This document shows, piece after piece, positions 16,506 through 23,886 of a stretch of 39,524 nucleotides of DNA. Location of the stretch: contig NZ_CAMLHM010000041.1 of assembly GCF_946479885.1 (NCBI RefSeq), positions 1-39,524 of the forward strand. Reading direction: 5' to 3'. Position numbers and translations under genes: made by a program. The notes below the pieces were generated by a model that saw only the letters and a list, made by a program, of their open reading frames with translations, did no database searches and was not told the DNA's origin. Each line of letters starts with the position of its first letter. Within the stretch, counting starts at the first letter, position 1. Source of the stretch: an uncultured Devosia sp. Its GTDB lineage: Bacteria > Pseudomonadota > Alphaproteobacteria > Rhizobiales > Devosiaceae.

Positions 16506-17129
16506 ATGGACAAAGCCGATCTGATCTCGCGTCTCCTCGACGTCATCGAACACGATATCGCGCCCGTCACGGCCGCTAGCGTCGCGCGCGGCAACAAGCT
16601 GTTCGGCGCGGCCATCCTGCGCAAGTCCGACCTGTCGGTGGTGGTGGCCGAGACCAATAACGAGATCGAAAACCCCATGTGGCATGGGGAGATGCACGCC
16701 ATCAAACGCTTCTTCGAACTGCCGGCCGATCAGCGGCCAGACGCGAAGGACTGCTTGTTCCTGGCCACGCACGAGCCCTGCTCGCTGTGCCTGTCGGGCA
16801 TCACCTGGTCGGGTTTCGACAATTTCTATTATCTGTTCAGCCACCAGGACAGCCGCGACAGCTTTGCCATCCCCTACGACATCCAGATCCTGAAGGCCGT
16901 CTATGCGGTGCCCGATCCCGACCGCGACGCGGTGCCCGAGGACCGCCCGCTCTACAATCGCAGCAACCCCTACTGGTCCAGCTACGATATCGCCCGATTG
17001 ATCGCCGGCCTCGACCGCAGCCACAAGGAAGCGCTGCTCGAGCGCCTCGACAATCTCAATGGACTCTATGCCGACCTGTCGTCGACCTACCAGAAGGGCA
17101 AGGGTGCCAAGGGCATTCCGCTGGCCTAG
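16506..17129 (+). CDS. Zinc-dependent nucleoside/base deaminase family protein
   Basis: This 207-residue member of the cytidine/deoxycytidylate deaminase fold has the zinc and proton-shuttle motif H60-G-E62 (MWHGEMHAI) and the THEPCSLC motif supplying Cys92 and Cys95. The C-terminal third (YDIARLIAGLDRSHKEALLERL) is helical and extends beyond short guanine deaminases of about 155 residues. Position next to a purine-catabolism island suggests a purine base or nucleoside, for example guanine to xanthine, but I cannot fix the substrate from sequence. A gap of 55 bases separates it from the META gene. Confidence 0.8.
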   Translation: MDKADLISRLLDVIEHDIAPVTAASVARGNKLFGAAILRKSDLSVVVAETNNEIENPMWHGEMHAIKRFFELPADQRPDAKDCLFLATHEPCSLCLSGITWSGFDNFYYLFSHQDSRDSFAIPYDIQILKAVYAVPDPDRDAVPEDRPLYNRSNPYWSSYDIARLIAGLDRSHKEALLERLDNLNGLYADLSSTYQKGKGAKGIPLA

Positions 17130-17135
17130 GCACGA

Positions 17136-17213
17136 CCTCGTCCTTCGACAGGCTCAGGATGAGGTCTGCTGAATGTTCGAGTAGCCTCATGGTGAGCTTG
17201 TCGAACCACGAGG
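17136..17213. repeat. Dispersed inverted repeat (family B, copy 1)
   Basis: The arms CCTTCGACAGGCTCAGGATG and CCTCATGGTGAGCTTGTCGA form an imperfect stem with further CCTCGT/ACGAGG ends. Related copies are at 30675 and 32909. This is a common mobile-looking intergenic palindrome of alphaproteobacteria. Confidence 0.75.
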
Positions 17214-17226
17214 CGTGGTACCAAAA

Positions 17227-17343
17227 CTATTCGTGCGTCTGGATCGTCAGCACTTCGCTGCGCGGCACGTCGGCGAACGAGGCAGCGAAGGTGAGGAAGC
17301 TGATTGCCAGGGCAAACAGGGCGGTGAGGAGGAGCTGGGTCAT
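17227..17343 (-). CDS. Possible small single-span membrane or secreted peptide
   Basis: ATG 17343 opens a 38-codon frame. The product starts MTQLLLTALFALAISFLTFA, a clear hydrophobic helix or signal sequence, followed by ASFADVPRSEVLTIQTHE. FASFA-D could be a signal-peptidase site. A weak GGAA lies upstream. I recognise no family. The compact layout makes it more plausible than a random frame, but only conservation would prove it. Confidence 0.4.
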   Translation of the reverse strand: MTQLLLTALFALAISFLTFAASFADVPRSEVLTIQTHE

Positions 17344-17563
17344 CTTGGTTATTCCGGGCATGGCGTTGACGCTGGGGCTGGCTTGGCCGTGATGGGCTTT
17401 CGTCAGCGATGCGCTCCTCTAATCGACCGGCTTTGAACGGCAGACCAATGCCCCATTAATCTGGCGTTCAGAATGCCGGTTGCCGCATGCCTGCCATGCC
17501 GGGGCGAACCAAAATCGACACCGCGCGTTTGCTGTGTGGGATCATCCCGCGGAAGGCTCAGTG

Positions 17564-18337
17564 ATGTCGATCGATGCCGTTACCCCCCACGCTATCCCGC
17601 AGCTGGCAATTTTCACCGATTTCGACGGCACGCTCGTCGAGATTGCCGAAACGCCCGATGCTGTAGAGGTGGCCGATACGCTGACCCGGCAGCTCGAGCG
17701 CGCCGTGCGCGAGCTCGATAGTGCCTTTGCCGTTTTGACGGGTCGCGAGATTGCCGACATCGATCGGTATCTGGCCCCCCTCCACCTGCCCATTGCCGGG
17801 GCTCACGGTACCCAGCGCCGGAGGGCAGACGGCGTCATCGAAACCGTCGACCCGGCCGTCATCCTGGCTGCCGAGGAAATTGCCCAGGCGGTATCGCCGC
17901 TTGTCCACGCCAATCCCTCCCTGCTGCTCGAGCACAAGGAAGGCGCCGTAGCCCTGCATTTCCGCCAGGCGCCGGAGCTGGAAACGGCCGTGCGCATCGC
18001 CATGGAAGAAGCGGTCCACACCGTCACCGATTTCACCCTGGTCGAAGGCAAGATGGTGCTCGAAGCCAGGCCCCGCGCCGTGAGCAAGGGCGAGGCGCTG
18101 CGCGCCTTCATGCGCGAGGAACCCTTCCTCGGCCGCACGCCCATCTTCATCGGCGACGACACGACCGACGAAGATGCCTTCATTGCCGCCCAGGATCTGG
18201 GTGGTGTCGGCATCAAGCTGGGCGAAGGCGACACCGCCGCGCGCATGCGCATTGCCAACGTGGCCTCGGTGCACGCGCTGATCCAGGGGCTGGGCGATAT
18301 CGCCGCCCGCGATCGCGAAGTTGCACTGATGCATTGA
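17564..18337 (+). CDS. otsB: Trehalose-6-phosphate phosphatase
   Basis: This 257-residue HAD-superfamily phosphatase has motif I FTDFDGTLVEI near residue 15 (nucleophile and acid/base aspartates), motif II LTGREIADI, the OtsB-typical AGAHGTQRR, motif III lysine in SKGEALRAFM, and motif IV FIGDDTTDEDAF. It removes phosphate from trehalose 6-phosphate to give trehalose. GGAAGG lies seven bases before ATG 17564; an in-frame start 28 codons earlier is rejected as it adds an unrelated tail. otsA follows after 22 bases, so the two form an operon. Trehalose is a likely osmotic and desiccation protectant here. Confidence 0.95.
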   Translation: MSIDAVTPHAIPQLAIFTDFDGTLVEIAETPDAVEVADTLTRQLERAVRELDSAFAVLTGREIADIDRYLAPLHLPIAGAHGTQRRRADGVIETVDPAVILAAEEIAQAVSPLVHANPSLLLEHKEGAVALHFRQAPELETAVRIAMEEAVHTVTDFTLVEGKMVLEARPRAVSKGEALRAFMREEPFLGRTPIFIGDDTTDEDAFIAAQDLGGVGIKLGEGDTAARMRIANVASVHALIQGLGDIAARDREVALMH

Positions 18338-18359
18338 CCGGACTGGACTGGGGCAATCT

Positions 18360-19775
18360 ATGAGCCGTGTTATCGTCGTTTCCAACCGAACGCCGGGCCG
18401 GGGCCCGGCGGCCGGCGGCCTTGCCGTCGCCCTGCGCAAGACCTTGTCCGAGCGCGAAGGCTTCTGGTTCGGCTGGTCCGGCAAGCTGGTGGACGATCCG
18501 TCCCCGGATGCCAAATTCCAAGATATTGACGGCATCTCGGTGGCGCAGATCGACCTGACGCGCGACGACCACCACGCCTATTATGCCGGCTTCTCCAACT
18601 CCATACTCTGGCCCAGCTTCCATCTGCGGCTCGACCTCGCCACTATTGAGGCCCACTGGTATGAGGGCTACCGCCGGGTCAACCAGCAGTTCGCCCGGGC
18701 GCTCCTGCCGCAGCTAAGAGCCGACGACATCATCTGGGTGCACGACTATCACCTGATCCCGCTGGCGTCAGAGCTGCGCAACCTCGGCGCGCGCAACCGC
18801 ATCGGCTTCTACCTCCACATCCCCTTCCCCACCTCGGACGCGCTCTATGCCATCCCCCACCATCAGGACCTGATGCGGGACCTCTCGCGCTATGACCTGG
18901 TGGGCATGCAGGCGAACCGGGACGTCGCCGCCTTCACCGAATTTGCCGAGCATCAGGCACCGTCGACGCTGTCGGGCTCACCGCTCAAATCCGTCGATTT
19001 CGGCCGGACCGAGGTTGCGGCATTCCCCATTGGCTCGGACCCCGACGCTTTCGCACGGCTGGCCGTCAGCCCCGCCGCCAACAAGATGGTCAAGCGCATG
19101 GAGCGCGCGCTCTATGGCCAGCAACTGATCCTGGGCGTCGACCGGCTCGATTATTCCAAGGGCCTGCCGCAACGCGTCGAGGCCTATGAGAAGCTGTTGG
19201 CCAACGACGCCCGCTTCCGCCGCCAGGTGCATATGCTGCAGGTGGCGCCGCCCTCCCGCGACACGATCAAGGAATACCAGGCGACCAGTGATGCGCTCGA
19301 CGCCATCTGTGGCCGCGTCATGGGGCGTTTTGCCGAACCCGATTGGCAACCGCTGACCTATGTCAAGCGCGCCTATGGCCAGCCCAGCCTTGCCGGCCTC
19401 TACCGCCTGGCGCGGGTCGGGCTGGTGACGCCATTGCGTGACGGCATGAACCTGGTGGCCCATGAATATGTCGGCGCGCAGAACCCCGACAATCCCGGCG
19501 TGCTGGTCCTCTCCCGTTTCGCCGGGGCCGCCGAAATCTTCGAAGACGCCATCCTGGTCAATCCCTTCGATACCGACGAAACCGCCGAGGCCCTGCGCAT
19601 GGCGCTGGACATGCCGCTCGACGAACGCGTCGCCCGCTGGACCTCGCTGATGGCTGCGGCCCGCAAGCACAATGTCGAGGACTGGTCGAATGACTTCCTC
19701 GAGCGCCTGGCGCCGGCGAGCGCCAAGGATGGCACGGCGACGCGGGACATCTTGTATCTGGCGTCGGTGGCCTGA
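18360..19775 (+). CDS. otsA: Trehalose-6-phosphate synthase
   Basis: This 471-residue GT20 glycosyltransferase starts MSRVIVVSNRTPGRGPAAGG, the N-terminal glycine-rich loop that binds the donor. It continues with WVHDYHLIPLASELR, GFYLHIPFPTSDALY, GVDRLDYSKGLPQRVEAY and the C-terminal TPLRDGMNLVAHEYVGAQ, all hallmarks of OtsA. It joins glucose from UDP-glucose to glucose 6-phosphate. Length and motifs are normal. It is the second gene of an otsBA operon, and thus in the same window as a complete trehalose uptake and oxidation operon at 31.8-38.2 kb. Confidence 0.96.
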   Translation: MSRVIVVSNRTPGRGPAAGGLAVALRKTLSEREGFWFGWSGKLVDDPSPDAKFQDIDGISVAQIDLTRDDHHAYYAGFSNSILWPSFHLRLDLATIEAHWYEGYRRVNQQFARALLPQLRADDIIWVHDYHLIPLASELRNLGARNRIGFYLHIPFPTSDALYAIPHHQDLMRDLSRYDLVGMQANRDVAAFTEFAEHQAPSTLSGSPLKSVDFGRTEVAAFPIGSDPDAFARLAVSPAANKMVKRMERALYGQQLILGVDRLDYSKGLPQRVEAYEKLLANDARFRRQVHMLQVAPPSRDTIKEYQATSDALDAICGRVMGRFAEPDWQPLTYVKRAYGQPSLAGLYRLARVGLVTPLRDGMNLVAHEYVGAQNPDNPGVLVLSRFAGAAEIFEDAILVNPFDTDETAEALRMALDMPLDERVARWTSLMAAARKHNVEDWSNDFLERLAPASAKDGTATRDILYLASVA

Positions 19776-19938
19776 GCCGTAGCACGCGCAGATCGGTGAC
19801 GGCCGGTGGCGAACGGACAATGTTCCCCTTACCAAACCGTCATCCACCTCTCTCCCTTGTAACGCCCATTCGGCCGCGCAGCGCGGTATCACCCCATCAG
19901 CAGCCGGTATTGAGATCCGGCATCCGAAAGGGGACGAC

Positions 19939-20787
19939 ATGACCAAAATGAACCGCCGCGACGCCTTCAGGGTTGTCGCGGTTACCGCGTCGGGGGGCCT
20001 GCTGATGAGCCAGCGCGCCTTCGCCCAGGAAGCTGGTGTCAGCGCCAGCCAGACCGCGGCCCTGCTGCAGGGCGCCGACGTCTGCGCCATCATTCCCGAA
20101 GTCACCGAGGGCCCCTATTACTTCGACCCGGCCATGGAGCGCGTTGACATCACCGAGGGCCGCCCCGGCATTCCCACCCGCATTCGCCTGCAGGTCGTGG
20201 ACGCAACATGCATGCCCATGCCGGGCGCCCGCGTCGACATCTGGCATTGCGACGCCACGGGCGTCTATTCGGGCTATGCCGGCCAGGGTGATGACGGCGC
20301 AACTGACACCACGGGCGAGACCTTCATGCGCGGCACCCAGTTCTCCGATGCCAATGGTATCGCCGAGTTCGAAACCGTCTATCCGAGCTGGTATCGCGGC
20401 CGCACCACGCATGTGCATTTCAAGGTCTTCCTTGACGAGACCAATATCCTCACCGGCCAGATATTCTTCCCCGATGCGCTGAGCGAGTACATCTACGCCA
20501 ACGTGGCGCCCTACAATGATCGTGCCGGCACGCGCGACACGCTCAACGCCAATGACGGTATCGCCACGCAGTCCACCCGCGCCGCCTTCGCCTTCGTCAA
20601 GGAACTGGAAGAGGAATACCTCGTCGCCATGATCGTCGGCGTCGATCCGACGGCGCAATCGGCCGTGGGCTTCTCGATGGGCGGCGGCAATCGCCCGGCA
20701 GGCGGCCCGCCGCCCGATGGCAGCCAGGGTGGTTCGAGCGGTTCAGCCGATCGCACTAAGCTGACCCCACCGGTCAAGGGGCTGTAG
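19939..20787 (+). CDS. Tat-exported intradiol ring-cleavage dioxygenase-like protein
   Basis: The 282-residue protein has a twin-arginine leader, MNRRDAFRVVAV with cleavage near AFA29, and an intradiol dioxygenase core: VTEGPYYFDP, VDIWHCDATGVYSGY (first Tyr ligand), then YPSWYRGRTTHVHFKVF supplying Tyr and two His ligands for Fe3+. Classical catechol dioxygenases are cytosolic; this exported subgroup is common in soil bacteria and its aromatic substrate is unknown. The last 50 residues are a low-complexity Gly/Pro/Ser tail. No other aromatic-degradation genes are nearby. It stands alone between otsA and a convergent gene. Confidence 0.85.
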   Translation: MTKMNRRDAFRVVAVTASGGLLMSQRAFAQEAGVSASQTAALLQGADVCAIIPEVTEGPYYFDPAMERVDITEGRPGIPTRIRLQVVDATCMPMPGARVDIWHCDATGVYSGYAGQGDDGATDTTGETFMRGTQFSDANGIAEFETVYPSWYRGRTTHVHFKVFLDETNILTGQIFFPDALSEYIYANVAPYNDRAGTRDTLNANDGIATQSTRAAFAFVKELEEEYLVAMIVGVDPTAQSAVGFSMGGGNRPAGGPPPDGSQGGSSGSADRTKLTPPVKGL

Positions 20788-20831
20788 CTGTCCACAGCCC
20801 CACACCGGCGTGGTTGATCTGAGTCCGGGAA

Positions 20832-21722
20832 TTAGTGCCCCACCCACGGGCTCCCGGACGCGGCCAGCAGGGTCACCAGCATCCTGTTCATCGGGGTCGG
20901 TATTCCGTGCTTCTCCCCGAGCCGCACGATGACGCCATTGCGGGCGTCGACTTCCATCCTGTGCCCGGCCAGCCGGTCGGCATGCAGCGAACCTGCCACC
21001 GATCCCTCAGCCGAGTTGCGTGCATTGTCGACCACGCCGTCGATCACCGCTTGCGGGATGGTGGCGCCTTCGGCGCGCCCCACCGCGGCGCATTCCTCGG
21101 CCAGCCCGCGCACGATGGCTTCGAGCTCCTCGCTCCAGACCGGCCCGGTGGCCCGCAGCGTCAGCGATGGGACGATGGCGCCGCAATTGCCGCACAGCTT
21201 GATCCAGGCGCGCGAGACGAAATCGGCGTCGGCCACTGCCCTGATCTCGGTATGCGCGAAAAGCGCCACCAACGCGTCGCCATTGTCACCGGCCGGCACC
21301 CAGATGAAACCCTGTCGACTCTGCACGATCCGCCCGGGCGCATTGCGCACCGCCGGCAGGTTGATAATCACAGGCACCAGCCGCTCAGCCGGCACCAGGT
21401 GCTGAAACAGTTGCACCTGCTCGACGCCATTCTGGATGATGGCGACCCGCGTGCCCTGCACAACCAACCGATCGAGCCAGGGCCTCGTGGCTTCCACATC
21501 ATAGGCCTTGGTCGCCACCAGCACCCAGTCGACCGGCGTCGCGTCGGCGGGATCGGTCAACACCGTCGGCTTTGCCGTAATCACCCCGCCGGGCACCTCT
21601 ACGCGCAGGTCATCGAGCGGTGTGCGGGCACAGACCGTAATCCCCAGGTCCGGATTCTGCGCCAGCCAGGCGGCGACCGTGCCGCCGATCGCACCCGGGC
21701 CAATGATGGCGATTGAGGTCAT
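20832..21722 (-). CDS. Ketopantoate reductase-like (ApbA/PanE family) oxidoreductase
   Basis: This 296-residue protein begins MTSIAIIGPGAIGGTVAAWL, the NAD(P) Rossmann motif GxGxxG. It has the ATKAYDVEATRPWL lysine segment, IIQNGVEQV, and the C-terminal ApbA helix bundle with RAWIKLCGNCG and a final region with EVDARNGVIVRLGEKHGIPTPMNRML. These fit 2-dehydropantoate 2-reductase, which makes pantoate for coenzyme A. Many paralogues in this family reduce other 2-keto acids, so PanE activity is not certain. ATG 21722 follows GGAG; a TTG four codons upstream is rejected. Confidence 0.85.
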   Translation of the reverse strand: MTSIAIIGPGAIGGTVAAWLAQNPDLGITVCARTPLDDLRVEVPGGVITAKPTVLTDPADATPVDWVLVATKAYDVEATRPWLDRLVVQGTRVAIIQNGVEQVQLFQHLVPAERLVPVIINLPAVRNAPGRIVQSRQGFIWVPAGDNGDALVALFAHTEIRAVADADFVSRAWIKLCGNCGAIVPSLTLRATGPVWSEELEAIVRGLAEECAAVGRAEGATIPQAVIDGVVDNARNSAEGSVAGSLHADRLAGHRMEVDARNGVIVRLGEKHGIPTPMNRMLVTLLAASGSPWVGH

Positions 21723-21735
21723 GGCGCACTCCAAA

Positions 21736-21763
21736 CGAAAAGGGCGGCCACCGGGGCCGCCCT
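21736..21763 (-). terminator. Rho-independent terminator of the DEAD-box helicase gene
   Basis: Read on the minus strand, GGGCGGCC and GGCCGCCC pair around a 5-base loop and are followed by TTTTCGTTT. It lies 25 bases beyond the helicase stop and just before the reductase start, so it isolates the two genes. Confidence 0.85.
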
Positions 21764-21788
21764 CTTCTTATCCGATTCCGTACGACAG

Positions 21789-23366
21789 TTATGCGCGACC
21801 GCGCTGACGGTCAGCATTGGAACGGCCGCCGGAGCGAACCGCATCCTTCTGCGTCTTGCCCCAGCGCTGCTTGGTCTTGTCGCCGGCCGGCTTGGCAGCC
21901 ATCGGCTTGCCGGTTTCCATGTCGCGGCGCACGCCGCGAGCCGGGGCAGCGCCTTCGACCGGACGGGTGCGTGGCGCAGCATCGGGACGGCCGCGGCCAC
22001 CTTCGGCAGCCGGGCGGGCACGCGGGGTGTCCGACGGCTGGTGATGCGGCTGCGGCTGGCTCTTGCCACCGATTTCCTTGGCGAATTCGGCGAACGGACG
22101 ACGTTCGGCCGGCGAACGACGATCGGCCTGGTCCTTGCGCGGGTTCTTGGCCGAGCGCGGGCCGGGGCGACCACCGGACGGCTTCTTGTAGGCCGAGCGC
22201 GGTGCTTCCACGACGCCGGTTTCATTGCCGGAATGGAGATCACCCGTATAGGGCAGCGTGCGGCGGATCAGGCGCTCCACGTCGCGCAGCTTGCCGCGCT
22301 CGGTGCCATCGCACAGGGTAATGGCCGTGCCCGATGCGCCATTGCGACCGGTGCGTCCGATGCGGTGCACATAGTTTTCCGGATCGTCGGGCAGCTCGTA
22401 GTTCACCACATGGGTAATGCCGGGCACGTCGATGCCGCGCGCCGCGATATCGGTAGCGACCAGGATGCGTACGTCGCCGGTGGCAAAGCCCTTGAGGGCC
22501 GCCTGGCGGGCATTCTGGCTCTTGTTGCCGTGGATGGCGGCAGCCTTGTGGCCGTCGATCTCGAGATTCTTGGCGACGCGGTCGGCGCCATGCTTGGTGC
22601 GCGAGAAGATGATCACGCGTTCCATTTTCTCGGTTTCGCTGAGCAGCAGTTCGTTGAGCACGCCGCGCTTGGCCTTGGCGCCGGAAAGAATCACGCGCTG
22701 GTCGATCTTGACCACGGTGGAGCCGGCAACCGAGGCATCGACACGCACCGGATCCTGCAGCAGGGTCTTGGCGAGATCGGCGACTTCAGGGGCCATGGTG
22801 GCCGAGAACATCATGGTGTGGCGCTTGATGCCGATCGCCTTGACGATGTGGCGCACCGGGGCAATGAAGCCCATATCGAGCATCCGGTCGGCTTCGTCGA
22901 GGACGAGCCAGCGGGTTTCGTTGAGGCGGATCTTGCCGTCGTCCATCAGGTCCTTGAGGCGGCCCGGCGTGGCAACGACGATGTCGACACCGCGCTCGAG
23001 GCGCTTGACCTGGTGGTAGCGCGACACGCCACCCAGCAGCAGCACGGTATCGAGCTTCATCTTGGAGCCGGCGAATTTGCGAATGGCTTCGTCGATCTGG
23101 ACGGCCAGTTCACGCGTCGGCGCCAGGATCAGGGCGCGGGTGGTCAGCGGCCGCGGGCGACCGGTGAGGCCGAGAATGCCGGCCAGAATGGGCAGGCCGA
23201 AGGCCGCCGTCTTGCCAGAGCCGGTCTGGGCAATGCCCATCATGTCCTTGCCCTCGAGGAGCTTGGGAATCGCCTGGAGCTGGATCTTGGTGGGCTCGGT
23301 GAAGCCGCCGGCAGTCAGGCTGTCGGTGAGAATGGTCGGCAGGCCGAGGGAGATAAAGTCGTTCAA
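21789..23366 (-). CDS. DEAD-box ATP-dependent RNA helicase (RhlE-like)
   Basis: The 525-residue enzyme has all helicase motifs: Q motif (GFTEPTKIQLQAIP), I AQTGSGKT, Ia PTRELA, Ib TPGRL, II DEAD (VLDEADRMLDMGF), III SAT, IV IIFSRTK, V TDIAARGID, VI HRIGRTGR. The last 150 residues are a basic, disordered RNA-binding tail rich in Arg, Pro and Lys. It unwinds short RNA duplexes in ribosome assembly or RNA decay, often in the cold. No ATG or GTG fits near the Q motif; the best start is TTG 23366, giving MNDFISLGLP, which is the family's normal N-terminus. That TTG sits inside a hairpin in a structured leader. Confidence 0.9.
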   Translation of the reverse strand: MNDFISLGLPTILTDSLTAGGFTEPTKIQLQAIPKLLEGKDMMGIAQTGSGKTAAFGLPILAGILGLTGRPRPLTTRALILAPTRELAVQIDEAIRKFAGSKMKLDTVLLLGGVSRYHQVKRLERGVDIVVATPGRLKDLMDDGKIRLNETRWLVLDEADRMLDMGFIAPVRHIVKAIGIKRHTMMFSATMAPEVADLAKTLLQDPVRVDASVAGSTVVKIDQRVILSGAKAKRGVLNELLLSETEKMERVIIFSRTKHGADRVAKNLEIDGHKAAAIHGNKSQNARQAALKGFATGDVRILVATDIAARGIDVPGITHVVNYELPDDPENYVHRIGRTGRNGASGTAITLCDGTERGKLRDVERLIRRTLPYTGDLHSGNETGVVEAPRSAYKKPSGGRPGPRSAKNPRKDQADRRSPAERRPFAEFAKEIGGKSQPQPHHQPSDTPRARPAAEGGRGRPDAAPRTRPVEGAAPARGVRRDMETGKPMAAKPAGDKTKQRWGKTQKDAVRSGGRSNADRQRGRA

Positions 23367-23424
23367 AAGACACGTCTTTCTGCGCCAAATGGCGCTTGCA
23401 GGCGCGCAGAACAATGCAGCGCGC
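23366..23424 (-). promoter_or_regulatory. Structured 5' leader of the helicase mRNA (three stem-loops)
   Basis: On the minus strand three hairpins precede and touch the start. The first, 23402-23424, has GCGCGC arms. The second, 23382-23395, is GCGCC-ATTT-GGCGC. The third, 23366-23379, is AAAGA-CGTG-TCTTT and reaches into the TTG start codon. Such a leader suggests translational or thermal/autogenous control by the helicase; that role is inference. Confidence 0.55.
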
Positions 23425-23426
23425 AA

Positions 23427-23886
23427 ATCGCCATTCCGTAGGGGAATAGCGGATCAAACAAATGCAATCGGGCGATAAAGGGAGATATCGCGCGGGTGCT
23501 GGCTCGAACCCGGACATCTTGCAAGCAAGGTAGTTTCCGGGCTGACTTCGCCGCTCACCGCAGGGGATAAGAAGAGAAGTCCGTCACCAAAGTTCTGGCG
23601 CCAGCGGATCCACTAAAGGTCCATGCGCCGGTGACGATGGCGCTGATATGGGGGATGGAGGCTGAAATAGCAAGGAAATTCGGGCTCCGCTGCTGCATGG
23701 CGGGGTTGCGGGTGCGCATGATCGACGCTGAACGCGCCACAACCACCGCGCGGCACCTCCCCCTCGACGGGGGAGGTTGGGAGGGGGTGTTGAGAGCCCC
23801 GATATCCGGGCTAAACACCCCCCACCCTTGATCCCTCCCCGCAAGGGGGAGGGTGTCGACTGAAACACCCGTGCAAAGAAGAACCC
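23427..23886. other. Gap upstream of the helicase and downstream of the oxidoreductase
   Basis: This 460-base stretch should contain the helicase promoter at its left side and ends with a family A repeat (23755-23855). A minus-strand frame through 23555-23720 looks mildly protein-like but matches nothing I know and could be a remnant. No tRNA or other RNA gene can be supported. Confidence 0.5.
23755..23855. repeat. Palindromic intergenic repeat (family A, copy 3)
   Basis: Arms ACCTCCCCCTCGACGGGGGA and CCCTCCCCGCAAGGGGGAGG, plus AACACCCCCCACCCTTGATC, which repeats the arm of the copy at 6511. It lies just after the oxidoreductase stop codon, and may act as a 3' stabiliser or terminator-like hairpin. 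Confidence 0.7.

Larger units (their letters stand above)
17130..17563. other. Gene-poor gap between the deaminase and otsB
   Basis: These 434 bases contain a dispersed inverted repeat (17136-17213) and a possible 38-codon gene (17227-17343, minus). The rest, 17344-17563, should contain the otsB promoter; I cannot place a convincing -35/-10 pair. Confidence 0.6.

Noticed and set aside
23490..23560. T-arm-like sequence GGTTCGAGCC suggesting a tRNA
   Set aside because: The flanking bases do not pair as a T stem, and no acceptor stem, anticodon arm or D arm can be folded around it.
23555..23720. Minus-strand open frame between the helicase and the oxidoreductase
   Set aside because: It lacks a ribosome site, its upstream part runs through a dispersed repeat, and I recognise no protein family. 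It may be a remnant but cannot be supported.
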